This document shows, piece by piece, positions 16,934 through 26,830 of a stretch of DNA of 64,000 nt. Under the pieces are notes generated by a model. That model saw nothing but the letters and a program-made list of their open reading frames with translations. It ran no database searches and was not told where the DNA came from. Within the stretch, counting starts at the first letter, position 1, and each line of letters starts with the position of its first letter. The position numbers and the translations under genes are program-made. The DNA is from Pyruvatibacter sp. HU-CL02332 (GTDB taxonomy: Bacteria; Pseudomonadota; Alphaproteobacteria; CGMCC-115125): contig NZ_BAABWK010000002.1 in assembly GCF_040362765.1 (NCBI RefSeq), positions 558,001-622,000 of the forward strand, in the 5' to 3' direction.

Positions 16934-18067
16934 CTAGGCGGCGCGCGTGCTGGTTTTGTGTAGCGTGCCGCCAGTCATCGGTTCTGACACACCTGTTGTT
17001 GTTGGCACTGATAACGGCAATCCCTTTAGATTGCGCACGGCCAGGTAGGCAAACGCCTCAGCCTCCAGCGTATCGCCACGCCAACCTGCTTCTTCAGCTG
17101 CGATCACCCGCACTCCAAGCCGCCGCGCAAGTTCACCCATCAAGACCGGGTTACGCCGCCCTCCACCGACCACAATCCACTGCTTTGGCGGCTCTGGAAG
17201 GTGCTCCAGTGCGCGGGCAACGCTTTCAACTGTGAAAGCCACCAATGTCGCAGCCCCGTCTGCATTTGATAGATCCGCTGCTGCCTCAGCTGAAAAATCC
17301 AGTCGATCAAGCGATTTGGGCGGCTTGCGGTCGAAATATGCGTTGGTCAGCATGGTGTTCAGCACTGACTCATTGACCGTGCCTGCCTTGGCGAGGGCGC
17401 CATTATGATCAAATGGCTCGCCTATTTTCTCTAGCGCCCACTCATCGATCAATGCATTGGCAGGGCCCGTATCAAAGGCAACCGGGTCTGGACCGTCAGC
17501 CGAGCCAATCCAGGTGACATTGCCAATCCCGCCAAGATTCAGCACCGCCAATGGATGGCCGCTCATTTCATTGGCAAGGGCAAGATGATACAGCGGCGCC
17601 AAGGGCGCACCCTCGCCTCCTGCGATCATGTCTGCGGACCGAAAGTCGTTCACCACGTCAATGCCGGTTTCAGCGGCCATCAGCGAACCATCGCCAAGTT
17701 GCAGCGTCCATCCTTGGTCCGGCCTGTGCGCCACGGTCTGACCATGAAAGCCAATCACATCAATCTCGGAGGCCGACATATTGGCCTCACTCAGCAGCTG
17801 GTTCACAACATTTGCCTGCATGAGGGTAATGTCACGTTCCAGCGCGAGTAGGTTTTGAGGTAGCGGGCGTGGGGCAGACAGTGCCATTGCGCCAGCCAAC
17901 TCGCCGGCCACCCGGTCTCGCAATGCCCTTGGATAAGGTATTGCCAGAGACGGCCCGGCCTCTACATGAGTGTGTCCGTCGGTTGTCAGAATGGCAGCAT
18001 CAACCGCATCCATAGACGTACCACTCATGAGCCCGATGGCTTTATAGACTTCCTTGGCATCAGACAT
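16934..18067 (-). CDS. anmK: Anhydro-N-acetylmuramic acid kinase
   Basis: The 377-aa sugar kinase phosphorylates and opens 1,6-anhydro-MurNAc released by peptidoglycan turnover, giving MurNAc-6-phosphate for recycling. Family marks are AIGLMSGTSMDAVDAA near the N-terminus, the GFHGQTVAHRP motif, LNLGGIGNVTWIG and FDTGPANALID. I chose the ATG at 18067 (MSDAKEV) because GGAG lies 7 bases upstream; ATG 18091 would add eight unmatched residues. It is divergent from tyrS, an arrangement common in alphaproteobacteria. Confidence 0.93.
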   Translation of the reverse strand: MSDAKEVYKAIGLMSGTSMDAVDAAILTTDGHTHVEAGPSLAIPYPRALRDRVAGELAGAMALSAPRPLPQNLLALERDITLMQANVVNQLLSEANMSASEIDVIGFHGQTVAHRPDQGWTLQLGDGSLMAAETGIDVVNDFRSADMIAGGEGAPLAPLYHLALANEMSGHPLAVLNLGGIGNVTWIGSADGPDPVAFDTGPANALIDEWALEKIGEPFDHNGALAKAGTVNESVLNTMLTNAYFDRKPPKSLDRLDFSAEAAADLSNADGAATLVAFTVESVARALEHLPEPPKQWIVVGGGRRNPVLMGELARRLGVRVIAAEEAGWRGDTLEAEAFAYLAVRNLKGLPLSVPTTTGVSEPMTGGTLHKTSTRAA

Positions 18068-18227
18068 TGTCGGGCTCCAATCATATGGCATGTCTGCCGC
18101 TCACTACGCGACGCTTTGCGTTGGCAGGCCGACATGCTAATCCCCCGCCTTCACGGAACCAACATCGATCACCTGCCGTTTCCTTTAGGCCTACACGCCT
18201 TCAGCACCCAATCAAAGCGACCAGATC

Positions 18228-19478
18228 ATGCCGAGCTACAAATCAGACTTTCTGAACCACCTCGAAGAGCGGGGTTTCATTGCACAATGCTCTGATGCCG
18301 AAGCGCTTGAAGAAAACCTCTCAAAGGGTGTGGTGACGGGCTATATCGGCTTTGATTGCACGGCTCCAAGCCTACACGCAGGCTCGCTTGTCCAAATCAT
18401 GATGCTGCGGGCGCTCCAAAAAGCAGGCCATCGCCCCATCGTGGTGATTGGCGGCGGAACCACGCGTATTGGCGATCCCTCTTTCCGGGACTCAGCGCGG
18501 CCCCTGCTGGACGATGAAGCGATCGCAAAAAACAAAGAAGGCATCCGGAAGGTTTTTTCCAAGTTTCTCAGCTTCGATGATGGACCCACCGGCGCCCTGA
18601 TGGTGGACAATCGTGAATGGCTGGACGGACTTGATTACGTCGATTTCCTTCGAGATGTGGGCCGCCACTTCTCGGTCAATCGGATGTTGTCTTTTGAAAG
18701 CGTGAAGGCTCGGCTGGAGCGTGAACAGAACCTTTCGTTCCTGGAATTCAACTACATGATCATCCAGGCCTACGACTTCGCGGAGCTCTACCGCCGGTAC
18801 GACTGCACCTTGCAAATGGGTGGGTCTGATCAATGGGGCAATATCGTCAATGGCATCGACCTTGGACGGCGCATGGACGACTCATCGCTCATCGGACTGA
18901 CATCACCACTTCTCACAACATCGTCGGGCACAAAGATGGGCAAGACGGCCGATGGCGCGGTCTGGCTCAATGAAGACATGTTGCCTGCCTATGACTACTG
19001 GCAGTACTGGCGCAATTGTGAGGATGCAGACGTCGGCAAGCTTTTGCGGCTCTTCACGGATCTGTCTCTTGATGAAATAGGTCGGCTCGAGAAGCTCGAG
19101 GGAGCAGAGCTCAATGATGCCAAGAAGGTTCTGGCCACCGAAGCAACGGCTATGGCGCACGGGCGCGCTGCCGCTGAAGCAGCCGAGGAGACAGCGCGCA
19201 AAACCTTTGAAGAAGGTTCCGTCGCATCCGACCTGCCAACGGTCGAACTAGCTGCTGATATGTGGGCTGATGGACTTGGTATGCTGACAGCTCTTGTTGA
19301 AGCAAAGCTGAGCTCTTCTACCAGCGAGGCCCGTCGTCTCGTGCAGGGCGGCGGCGTGCGCATCAATGATGATCAGGTCAGCGACTGGCGCCGCTCTCTG
19401 GGTGAAGATGACATGCGCGATGGCGCCATCAAACTTTCTGCCGGCAAAAAGCGCCACGTATTGATCAAGAAGGCTTAG
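18228..19478 (+). CDS. tyrS: Tyrosyl-tRNA synthetase
   Basis: The 416-aa class I synthetase attaches tyrosine to its tRNA. The HIGH equivalent is HAGS at 50-53 and the KMSKS equivalent is KMGKT at 236-240. [19 protein letters not shown] is the tyrosine-binding core of TyrRS. An S4 RNA-binding domain forms the C-terminus ([18 protein letters not shown]). The length is normal. Transcription diverges from anmK across 160 bp. Confidence 0.96.
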   Translation: MPSYKSDFLNHLEERGFIAQCSDAEALEENLSKGVVTGYIGFDCTAPSLHAGSLVQIMMLRALQKAGHRPIVVIGGGTTRIGDPSFRDSARPLLDDEAIAKNKEGIRKVFSKFLSFDDGPTGALMVDNREWLDGLDYVDFLRDVGRHFSVNRMLSFESVKARLEREQNLSFLEFNYMIIQAYDFAELYRRYDCTLQMGGSDQWGNIVNGIDLGRRMDDSSLIGLTSPLLTTSSGTKMGKTADGAVWLNEDMLPAYDYWQYWRNCEDADVGKLLRLFTDLSLDEIGRLEKLEGAELNDAKKVLATEATAMAHGRAAAEAAEETARKTFEEGSVASDLPTVELAADMWADGLGMLTALVEAKLSSSTSEARRLVQGGGVRINDDQVSDWRRSLGEDDMRDGAIKLSAGKKRHVLIKKA

Positions 19479-19482
19479 TCAC

Positions 19483-22400
19483 CTAGCCGTCATCATCTGC
19501 ACCCCGCGCACTGCTTTCCGGCGCGGCCTCTGCTGTGGCGTCTATGTTGGTCGGCGGACTGTTCTCAGGCGAGGCATTGGATTCATTTGGCGCGGTCGTT
19601 TGAGCCTCGTCACTGGCACTGCCGCCGATCTCAAAAATGCGGCGCAGGATGCCCGGCAAAAGCGCAGCTGCAGGATTTACGATCACTTCCGGATCGTCGG
19701 ATTTACCCGAAATTCCGTAGGTGATGCCGAAAACGCCCTCGCCTTCGCGGCCAACGAAAAGTTCGCCGATGACCGGGATGTTCCCGAGAAAGCTATTGAC
19801 GGTGTAGGCCGGAATGATCGTGCCACCCAGGTCAATCTCATCGGTCTCACGGTCAACATGTCCCTTGATGGTTGCACCGATCGCTGGTCCGGACAGGATC
19901 GCATCTTTCAGGTCAATGGCTCGCGCGTTGACCCGCACCGGTGCGTCCAACCGCGTGAACAAGATGCCTTCACCCTGAAGCGTGTCGCTGATGCCCGTCA
20001 GTGAGCCAAGTGTCAAAACATCTGCCACGATAGGTGCATTGCGTATGCGCAATGTGTTGCCGGTCAGGCGTCCCTCCAGGGGACTGCCGTCCAGTCGGTC
20101 ATCAATCTCCGCTGAAAAGTCCACATTGCCGCCATCCATATTGTTGTAGAGATCCAGCCCCCGAAGCACGGCACCTGCATTGCGAGATGTTGCCTCGACC
20201 TTTCGGGTCCCATAGGTTGTCGGCTTCATCTCAATGTCGAGTTCGCCACCGGTCTCAAATACACCGTCCACGGATAATTCCTGCATACGCGAGCCAACCA
20301 TCTTCAAGGATGCTGTCACGTCGGTAAGCACTTCCCCGACATGGGCTGTGACCCGATCGACGTTGGCATTTGCCAGAATAACCTCATCAGACACTTCGTC
20401 CCCTTCAGAGGGTGTTGCGTCTGCGAACAGGTCATCCAGAAAATCCCGGGCATCAAATGCGGGGCCATTCACGTCAATCCGAACTATTCCGTCTTCAGGG
20501 GACCGCACGGCAACGCCAGACAGGTCGGTGCCATTTGCCAAGAGCAAACGTGAGACGGACGCGTGCTGCATTGTTCCGTTTGGATCAAAAAACGCGCTGC
20601 CCTGCAGCTGAACGCCCTGACCTGACATGCTCATTCCCGACAGAGTTATGCTGCCATCATCAGCTTGCGTGTAATTGCCAGCGAGAGTTGCCGGAATGCC
20701 AGGGTCTTTGCGCCAAGCAATCAAAGGCTCCACAACTGTCACAGGGCCGAGGTCAGCTTCAAACTCTGCTGTCGCGATATCGGGGCCCCGTCCCTTCAAA
20801 ACTGCCTGCACAGGCAATGAACCCTGAATGTTTCGGACTATGCCCACGCCAAGCTGAGTGCGGGTGGCATCATCAAAAACGCCTGTGACATCAAATGTGC
20901 TGCCTGGTCGTTTGCCTGCGTTGAAATCCTCCACCCATTTCAGTGCGATTGGCGTTCCAGCCAGCACCATAGTGCCGTTGGCTCTGAGATGCGTGTTCGA
21001 CACGGTGAAAGCCATGTCACCGCCGTTGAGAGTTACACCCTCGCTGATATCCGGCATATCAAGCTGCGTTGCGCGGCCGGAAGCTCCAAACCCGACGTCC
21101 TCGAACAACAGCAAACTACGCATTGGGAGCGTTACTTTGATCTGAGTTGTTCCTGTCCCTGAGACCTCATTTGGGTCGAGGCCAAAGCGGCTTATGTAGC
21201 CGAGGGGTTCCTGATCAATTAGCGACAGAATAGCGGTCATGGATCCAGCCGCCTTCACATCAATGAATGCGTCATTGCCTCGAATGTGGAAGTCCTCTGT
21301 CTTGAAGCTTCCGTCAGTTACCTGAATGAGGCCACCTGACGGCGGGGCAATTTCACCTCCGACCATCTTGGCCTCAAACGCATTGCCTTTCAGATTCAAG
21401 GACCCGCGCGCATAGCGAATGGGAGAGAGATCGCCCAGGTAGCGCACCTGCATGTCTGCAAATTTCACATTGAGCGAAACGGCCTCGTCCGGCAGAGGCG
21501 TCGCATCGAGTGCGCCATCAGGGGCATCGATTTTGAGAACCCCTTGATCCAGGTATCCTCCTGTAATGTTTGAGACAACCCAATCGCGCGCACCGGTGCC
21601 TACTCTCGGTGGCCAAATCTGCATCAAGTCACTTACGAGGAGTTGCTCGATCTCACCATCAAGCACAACCGAGAGAGGGTCTTCACTCAAACCGGAGATC
21701 TGCCCAGCGACCGATACATATCCTTCGCCAAGTGCCATCGATGCATTCTCGATGTCCAGACGGCCATCATTGAGAGCATATTTCAATGTTGCTTCCAGCC
21801 CATCGACCCGCGCGATACCTACGGTCACATTGGGAACATTGATGGCAACCGGTTGCGTCTCGACGGACAAATACACTTCTTCAATGGCGCCGGTATCATT
21901 AACGGTGATCTCGCCGCGACCAGCTACAGACAGGTCTATGGCCTCACCTTTAACGGCAAACTCATCCAATTCGACAACACCGTCCGGCCAGGTCACTCGG
22001 CCTTTGATGTGCGCGCTATCAATCTCATAACTCCAGGGGCGAGGGGTGTATGGCGGCGGGATGTCCTCAGGTTGCGGCTTGCCATCATATCCGAGCGGTT
22101 TTGGCGGGTAGAAAGGCTCAGGCTCATTGATCGGCAGTACCAGTTCTCCAGCGCCCGCATTCAAATCAACTTCGAGGTCCGCAATGGAGAGGCCGTTTCG
22201 ATTGAGCTTCGCTATTACCCGGCCTGAAACAGCGCTGTTGATCATTGCGAGTGGTTCAAGAGCAACCATTGTCCGGGCGAAATCCGGAAGCATGATGTTG
22301 TTGAGGTTCGCTACGATGACCACAGGTTCATCAGCACCAGACGCACGAACTGTTCCTATGAAATCCCACTCCCCACCAGGAGATAGGACATGAGCATTTA

Positions 22401-23097
22401 TGACGCCGGCCATCCCGATTGGTGTGTTCCGAAACTCAAGCCCCACATCGGACGCCAGCCAAAGACCACCGGACCGTTGATCAAACACGGTAATTGCAGC
22501 GTTGCGGATGCTCAGCCCTTCAAGATGTCGACCTGCATCTGCATCGTCTCCAGGAGATGCCACAGCCTCAATCAACGTGGCCAACAGAGCATCGCCTTCC
22601 TCTGACACCGCTGGCTCTGGAGCGGGAAGAGCAGCGCCATTTCTGGTAAGGCCGAAGCTGATTGTGCCTTCTGCACTTCGCACCAGCGTTAATGATGCGC
22701 CTTCGAACACAAGCTTTTTTGGTACAAGTCGGCCCGCGAGTGCGGCACGCAGGTTGAAGTCGATTGCCAGTTTTGGCACCGACACAACCTCCTGATCTTC
22801 TTCACCCAGGATGACGACATTGACCGCCTGCAGCTCCAGGGCCCCTTGCCCGTCCGCCCAGGCAATGACCATGTCTTCGATATCGATGCGATTGTCAGGC
22901 AATTGATCGTTGGCGGCCTGTTCGACAAACGGCGTCAAAAAGCTGACCGGCAGTGGCCCCTGCGACAAACGCCATGCAGCGGCTGCGGCAAGCAGCAAGG
23001 CAACGGCGGAAAGCCCCGCAACAACTTCGAGCGCGATTTTGGTAGCCGGACGGATCAAAAGGTCTGTATCTCGTTTCCTGTGTGCTGCCCTGCACAT
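19483..23097 (-). CDS. Large AsmA/YhdP-like envelope protein
   Basis: The 1204-aa protein has one transmembrane helix near residues 20-43 (ALEVVAGLSAVALLLAAAAAW), preceded by basic residues. A long, mostly beta-rich periplasmic part follows, typical of AsmA/YhdP (DUF3971) proteins that bridge the envelope and move phospholipids to the outer membrane. The C-terminal third (GILFTRLDAPVRVNARAIDLKDAILSGP, GGTIIPAYTVNSFLGNIPVIGELFVGREGEGVFGI) is the AsmA_2-type C-terminal domain that diagnoses the family. The last 45 residues are acidic and Ala/Pro-rich. It is tail to tail with tyrS (4 bp gap) and divergent from bcp. The start codon is uncertain. Confidence 0.8.
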   Translation of the reverse strand: MCRAAHRKRDTDLLIRPATKIALEVVAGLSAVALLLAAAAAWRLSQGPLPVSFLTPFVEQAANDQLPDNRIDIEDMVIAWADGQGALELQAVNVVILGEEDQEVVSVPKLAIDFNLRAALAGRLVPKKLVFEGASLTLVRSAEGTISFGLTRNGAALPAPEPAVSEEGDALLATLIEAVASPGDDADAGRHLEGLSIRNAAITVFDQRSGGLWLASDVGLEFRNTPIGMAGVINAHVLSPGGEWDFIGTVRASGADEPVVIVANLNNIMLPDFARTMVALEPLAMINSAVSGRVIAKLNRNGLSIADLEVDLNAGAGELVLPINEPEPFYPPKPLGYDGKPQPEDIPPPYTPRPWSYEIDSAHIKGRVTWPDGVVELDEFAVKGEAIDLSVAGRGEITVNDTGAIEEVYLSVETQPVAINVPNVTVGIARVDGLEATLKYALNDGRLDIENASMALGEGYVSVAGQISGLSEDPLSVVLDGEIEQLLVSDLMQIWPPRVGTGARDWVVSNITGGYLDQGVLKIDAPDGALDATPLPDEAVSLNVKFADMQVRYLGDLSPIRYARGSLNLKGNAFEAKMVGGEIAPPSGGLIQVTDGSFKTEDFHIRGNDAFIDVKAAGSMTAILSLIDQEPLGYISRFGLDPNEVSGTGTTQIKVTLPMRSLLLFEDVGFGASGRATQLDMPDISEGVTLNGGDMAFTVSNTHLRANGTMVLAGTPIALKWVEDFNAGKRPGSTFDVTGVFDDATRTQLGVGIVRNIQGSLPVQAVLKGRGPDIATAEFEADLGPVTVVEPLIAWRKDPGIPATLAGNYTQADDGSITLSGMSMSGQGVQLQGSAFFDPNGTMQHASVSRLLLANGTDLSGVAVRSPEDGIVRIDVNGPAFDARDFLDDLFADATPSEGDEVSDEVILANANVDRVTAHVGEVLTDVTASLKMVGSRMQELSVDGVFETGGELDIEMKPTTYGTRKVEATSRNAGAVLRGLDLYNNMDGGNVDFSAEIDDRLDGSPLEGRLTGNTLRIRNAPIVADVLTLGSLTGISDTLQGEGILFTRLDAPVRVNARAIDLKDAILSGPAIGATIKGHVDRETDEIDLGGTIIPAYTVNSFLGNIPVIGELFVGREGEGVFGITYGISGKSDDPEVIVNPAAALLPGILRRIFEIGGSASDEAQTTAPNESNASPENSPPTNIDATAEAAPESSARGADDDG

Positions 23098-23297
23098 ATG
23101 CGCGACAACAGCTGGCTTTCAGCTAATTCGGTGAAAGCCCTATCGAATCAACGCCCATAATGGCAAAAACCGTCGCCAAAAGAGTGTACAGAGGTGCCCA
23201 AAACCTCTCCGCGCACCATATTGCTCAATTATGGCCTTTGCGCGTCATAGGCGTCGACACAAGCCGCCCGACCAGCAACTTTACAGGAGACTTTAAA

Positions 23298-23768
23298 ATG
23301 GCGAGCGAACTGGCAGAAGGCACGAAAGCCCCGGCATTTTCCATGCCGACAGATGGCGACGGTAAGACTGCCCTCAAGGACTACAAAGGCCAGCCGCTGG
23401 TTTTGTACTTCTATCCAAAGGACGACACGTCAGGTTGCACAAAGCAGGCAATTGGTTTCACGGAGCACTTGAAGGCATTCGAGAAAGCCGGAGCGGCCAT
23501 TCTCGGGGTATCACGCGACCCTGTGAAGAAGCATGACAAATTCAAAGATAAGCATGACCTCAAAATCACGCTTGGGTCCGATGAAGAGGGCAAGGTGACA
23601 GAAGCATATGGCGTCTGGGTAGAAAAGAGCATGTACGGCCGCAAATACATGGGCATTGAGCGCTCTACCTTTCTGATTGACGGCAAGGGAAAAATTGCCC
23701 GGGTCTGGCGCAAGGTTAAAGTTCCAGGGCACGTGGAAGAAGTCCTTGAAGCTGTCAAAGCGCTTTGA
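23298..23768 (+). CDS. bcp: Bcp-type thioredoxin-dependent peroxiredoxin
   Basis: The 156-aa enzyme reduces hydroperoxides. The peroxidatic cysteine is in YFYPKDDTSGCTKQAIGF; the residue five positions later, cysteine in classical Bcp, is isoleucine here, so it should work in a one-cysteine way or with a distant resolving cysteine. The C-terminus IERSTFLIDGKGKIARVWRKVKVPGHVEEVL is typical. I chose the ATG at 23298 because AGGAGA sits 7 bases upstream and MASELAEGTKAPAF matches family starts; the frame stays open from 23160. It overlaps the next gene by four bases. Confidence 0.92.
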   Translation: MASELAEGTKAPAFSMPTDGDGKTALKDYKGQPLVLYFYPKDDTSGCTKQAIGFTEHLKAFEKAGAAILGVSRDPVKKHDKFKDKHDLKITLGSDEEGKVTEAYGVWVEKSMYGRKYMGIERSTFLIDGKGKIARVWRKVKVPGHVEEVLEAVKAL

Positions 23769-24577
23769 GCTCAACATCACCCACTCTTGGCCTCGCCGCC
23801 CAAGCAGTCGCTGTGCTGATGACTGCCAATGCGTCTCAAAAGGCGCTGGCGGTCCGCCAGATGGCTGCCGACTGGCGCAGCGGCAAATTGCAGTGGCCTG
23901 GCATAGAGGTCGATGTGCCAGACCGTCCGGCTCGCCCAAGCAAACCTGAGCTGCTCGCGCCCCGCGCCATGAAACGTCGTGGACCAGGCAGTTTGGCCGG
24001 GCGCACCGCCCTTCTTCATGCCCTTGCCCATATAGAACTCAATGCGATTGATCTGGCCTGCGATCTGCTTGCCCGGTTCACTAGTGATGGCGATACCCCC
24101 CTGCCGGCAGCGTTTGCAGATGACTGGGTGAAAGTGGCCGACGAAGAAGGCAAACATTTCTTGATGCTGGAAGCGCGGCTCCGCGAACTGGGTGCCGCCT
24201 ATGGCGACCTTCCAGCTCACGACGGGCTTTGGCAGGCTGCCGAAGCCACATCTCATGACTTTGCGGCCCGTCTGGCTATTGTTCCGCTCGTTCACGAGGC
24301 TCGCGGGCTTGATGTCACCCCGCAAACGGTTTCTGCATTGGAACGCGCCGGCGACCAGATAAGCGCCAGGGTCCTGCAGACCATCTATGACGACGAGATT
24401 GGCCATGTGTCCGCCGGGGTTACCTGGTTCTCCGACGCAGCCAAGCGTCGCAACAAGGACCCAAGAGAGCTTTTTGACGCATCGGTTGATGCCTACCACA
24501 CGGGTAAGCTTAAAGGCCCCTTCAATGAGGATGCGCGACGTGAAGCAGGGTTGGCCGCATTGCTTTGTGGCACATGA
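23765..24577 (+). CDS. DUF455 family ferritin-like protein
   Basis: The 270-aa protein belongs to DUF455, a ferritin-like group with a likely di-metal site. HIELNAIDLACDLLARF (about 90-107), DDWVKVADEEGKHFLMLEARL, the VHEARGLDVTPQTV segment and DDEIGHVSAGVTWF supply the conserved Glu and His ligands. Function is unknown; MiaE-like or stress roles have been suggested for relatives. The start is a TTG that overlaps the bcp stop (TTGA), implying coupling with the peroxiredoxin; an ATG at 23819 is the alternative. Confidence 0.85.
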   Translation: MSSTSPTLGLAAQAVAVLMTANASQKALAVRQMAADWRSGKLQWPGIEVDVPDRPARPSKPELLAPRAMKRRGPGSLAGRTALLHALAHIELNAIDLACDLLARFTSDGDTPLPAAFADDWVKVADEEGKHFLMLEARLRELGAAYGDLPAHDGLWQAAEATSHDFAARLAIVPLVHEARGLDVTPQTVSALERAGDQISARVLQTIYDDEIGHVSAGVTWFSDAAKRRNKDPRELFDASVDAYHTGKLKGPFNEDARREAGLAALLCGT

Positions 24578-24702
24578 CCTGCATCGCTTTTGACATCTCC
24601 TTGTTCGGGTTGGTGAAAGCTATTTTTCCTCCGAATTCTGCGGGAAAATTTCGTATGGCCAGGGCTGACCGCAGTTACCTGTCCGCTTTTGAAACGCTTC
24701 TG

Positions 24703-24751
24703 GGTTGATTTCGATTAACCAGGTTAGGGAATCTTAACCTCAACCGGTTGA
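24703..24751. promoter_or_regulatory. Cluster of GGTT/AACC dyads before the M23-bactofilin operon
   Basis: Within 49 bases there are four overlapping dyads: GGTTGAT...ATTAACC (24703-24720), TAACCAGGTTA (24716-24726), AGGTTA...TAACCT (24721-24740) and the perfect palindrome TCAACCGGTTGA (24740-24751). Two TTAACC motifs at 24715 and 24734 resemble CtrA half-sites. The cluster ends 62 bp before the operon start, a sensible place for an operator. Confidence 0.5.
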
Positions 24752-24813
24752 AATCGCTCAAGCAATACGGTTCTATGCCTCTTCTTGGGGGCTCAGACGC
24801 TTAGAGGGGTAGA

Positions 24814-26166
24814 GTGTCAAATAACTCCGATTTTTCGGGTTCGGTGGTACGGGGGTTCCGCCGGATATTCACCGAACGCCAGTTCTATCTGCGCAGCCAT
24901 GGACAGGTCCAGTTCATGGCCCTTTCCGCATGGACACAGGCCGTATTGGCGCTGGGCGCCGTCTTTTTCCTAGGTTGGGTCGGCTTCACATCGGTGAACG
25001 TGGTTTTCCAAGACCAGATCATCGCAGCCAAAGACCGCAAGTTCATTCGGATGCAGTCTGCCTATGAGCAGCGCATTGCAGAGATGCAGTCTTCATATGA
25101 CGAAGTGTCCACTGAAATGGTTCTGGCCCAGTCGCGCTTCCTGTCGCAGACGAGCGATCTGGAAGCGAAGCATGGTCTTCTGGCGGACCTTTTGAACCAT
25201 AGTCGTGAAGTGCGCAGTCAGCTTGATGACATGCGCAAGAAAGTTGCCGGCCTGCCTGGTACAAACAGGCGCAAGGCTGACGGTGAAACCCGCATCATGC
25301 TGCGTCCTGCACCCGTCGAAGGTGCGTTTCGCGAGAGCCGGGTTCAGGTTTCGCCACCACATCTCAACATGAACAGTGCCAGCGGCCAGGGTGGTGCATA
25401 CACCGATCTTGCTCAGGCTGCCGACGGCCTTCGCCATGAAGAAAAAGTGGCGTTCATGGATCACCGTCTCGAAAATCTGGACCTTGTGCAGCAGCATCTG
25501 GTCAACCGGATCGAAGAAGAGACTGATCTTGAGATCAAAGAGATTGAATCGATCATCCGCATGACCGGTTTTGACCCGGATGCGATGGCCGAAGACATGA
25601 CTCTTGAGGCCGTGGCTGAAGGCGGTCCGTTCATCAACTTCGCGGACACTGTCCTGCCAGATGGCGAGACCAGCGAAGGCTTTGATCGACAGATTTTCCG
25701 GGTTGCTACCAATCTGGACCGAATTTCCGTTCTCAATCAGGCACTTCGGCAGCTGCCGCTTGCAAAGCCTATTTATGGCATTGAGACGACAAGTAACTTC
25801 GGCGCGCGCGTTGACCCCTTCAACCGCAAGCTTGCTTTCCACTCCGGCATTGATTTTGCCGGACCCTATGGCACCAAAGTGCACGCTCCCATGGCCGGTA
25901 AGGTCGTATATGCGGGGTGGCGTGGGGCCTATGGGCGGTTCGTCGAAGTTGACCATGGAAATGGCATAAAGACGCGCTACGCTCACCTAGCCAGCATTAA
26001 AGTCAAAGTTGGCGACGTTGTTGAGTTTCGCGAAACTCTTGGCAAGGTAGGATCATCCGGTCGCTCCACAGGCCCGCACCTCCACTATGAGGTCTGGGTT
26101 GATGGAAAAGTCCAGAATCCAGCCAAATTTTTGAAGGCAGGTCAGTATGTTCTCGAAGAAGGATAG
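24814..26166 (+). CDS. M23 family (LytM-type) peptidoglycan metallopeptidase
   Basis: The 450-aa inner-membrane protein has a basic cytoplasmic N-terminus, one transmembrane helix (about 40-60) and a long coiled-coil region (about 66-150 and 210-250). The periplasmic LytM domain (about 325-445) carries the zinc ligands His343/Asp347 in HSGIDFAGPYG and the active HLH at 422-424 (GPHLHYEVW), so it should be an active endopeptidase cutting peptide crosslinks. The start is a GTG after AGGGGT. It overlaps the bactofilin gene by 20 bases, the conserved M23-bactofilin pairing in which the cytoskeletal protein localises the hydrolase. Confidence 0.92.
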   Translation: MSNNSDFSGSVVRGFRRIFTERQFYLRSHGQVQFMALSAWTQAVLALGAVFFLGWVGFTSVNVVFQDQIIAAKDRKFIRMQSAYEQRIAEMQSSYDEVSTEMVLAQSRFLSQTSDLEAKHGLLADLLNHSREVRSQLDDMRKKVAGLPGTNRRKADGETRIMLRPAPVEGAFRESRVQVSPPHLNMNSASGQGGAYTDLAQAADGLRHEEKVAFMDHRLENLDLVQQHLVNRIEEETDLEIKEIESIIRMTGFDPDAMAEDMTLEAVAEGGPFINFADTVLPDGETSEGFDRQIFRVATNLDRISVLNQALRQLPLAKPIYGIETTSNFGARVDPFNRKLAFHSGIDFAGPYGTKVHAPMAGKVVYAGWRGAYGRFVEVDHGNGIKTRYAHLASIKVKVGDVVEFRETLGKVGSSGRSTGPHLHYEVWVDGKVQNPAKFLKAGQYVLEEG

Positions 26167-26743
26167 CGGTAGCGTGGCAAAAGCCGCCCCCGCACCCGCA
26201 CCACGTCGCGGACGTTCCGCACCGTCGATTATCTCAGACGACCTTGTCGTCCACGGCAACCTCATTGCAACCGGTGACATTCAGATTGATGGCACGGTGG
26301 AAGGTGATGTCCGCAGCCAGTCATTGACTGTCGGCGAACACGCAACCATTACCGGCGCCGTGATGGCTGACGACATTGTTGTTCGTGGCCGTATTGTTGG
26401 CTCCATTCGCGCTCGCCGTGTACAGCTCGCAACCACTTGCCACGTTGAGGGCGACATCCTCCACGAAGCTCTGGCTGTTGAAACAGGCGCCTTCTTTGAA
26501 GGCAATTGCCGACATTCAGATGACCCCCTGGGTGATGAAATGCCATCATCAGCCCCGAACACTGAGGCACCTGCGTCTCTCAAGATTGCAGATGCACAAC
26601 GCCCGACGTCTGAAAAACAGGCTCCGTCGGCGCCCGCTGCCAAGTCTGGCAACACAGCTTCTGGTTCAAAGTCAGATGACGGTAAGGGTGGCGTGGTCGT
26701 AAAGGACGGCGCGGTTGTGGTTCGCCGCCCAGCTGCCCAGTAG
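26147..26743 (+). CDS. Bactofilin (polymer-forming cytoskeletal protein)
   Basis: The 198-aa protein has the bactofilin beta-helix core (about 25-120): SIISDDLVVHGNLIATGDIQIDGTVEGDV, then repeated short strands with a hydrophobic residue about every fifth position (TITGAVMADDIVVRGRIVGSI). The tails are disordered, a Lys/Pro/Arg-rich N-terminus and an Ala/Ser/Lys-rich C-terminus, as in BacA-type proteins. It assembles filaments without nucleotide and recruits cell-wall enzymes. The ribosome site AGG lies within the end of the M23 gene, so the two are coupled. A terminator follows. Confidence 0.94.
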   Translation: MFSKKDSGSVAKAAPAPAPRRGRSAPSIISDDLVVHGNLIATGDIQIDGTVEGDVRSQSLTVGEHATITGAVMADDIVVRGRIVGSIRARRVQLATTCHVEGDILHEALAVETGAFFEGNCRHSDDPLGDEMPSSAPNTEAPASLKIADAQRPTSEKQAPSAPAAKSGNTASGSKSDDGKGGVVVKDGAVVVRRPAAQ

Positions 26744-26762
26744 GCAATCCAGGTATTAGACG

Positions 26763-26795
26763 AAAAGGCCCGCGGAATGCTCCGCGGGCCTTTTT
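26763..26795 (+). terminator. Intrinsic terminator after the bactofilin gene
   Basis: AAAAGGCCCGCGGA (26763-26776) pairs with TCCGCGGGCCTTTTT (26781-26795) around an ATGC loop, 19 bp after the stop. Confidence 0.92.
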
Positions 26796-26830
26796 GTTTT
26801 CAGCATTCAGTGACAGGACTTCGACGTCAG

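Noticed and set aside
24578-24813. tRNA or small RNA gene
   Set aside because: There is no GGTTCGAATCC-type T-loop or acceptor pairing; only regulatory dyads are visible.
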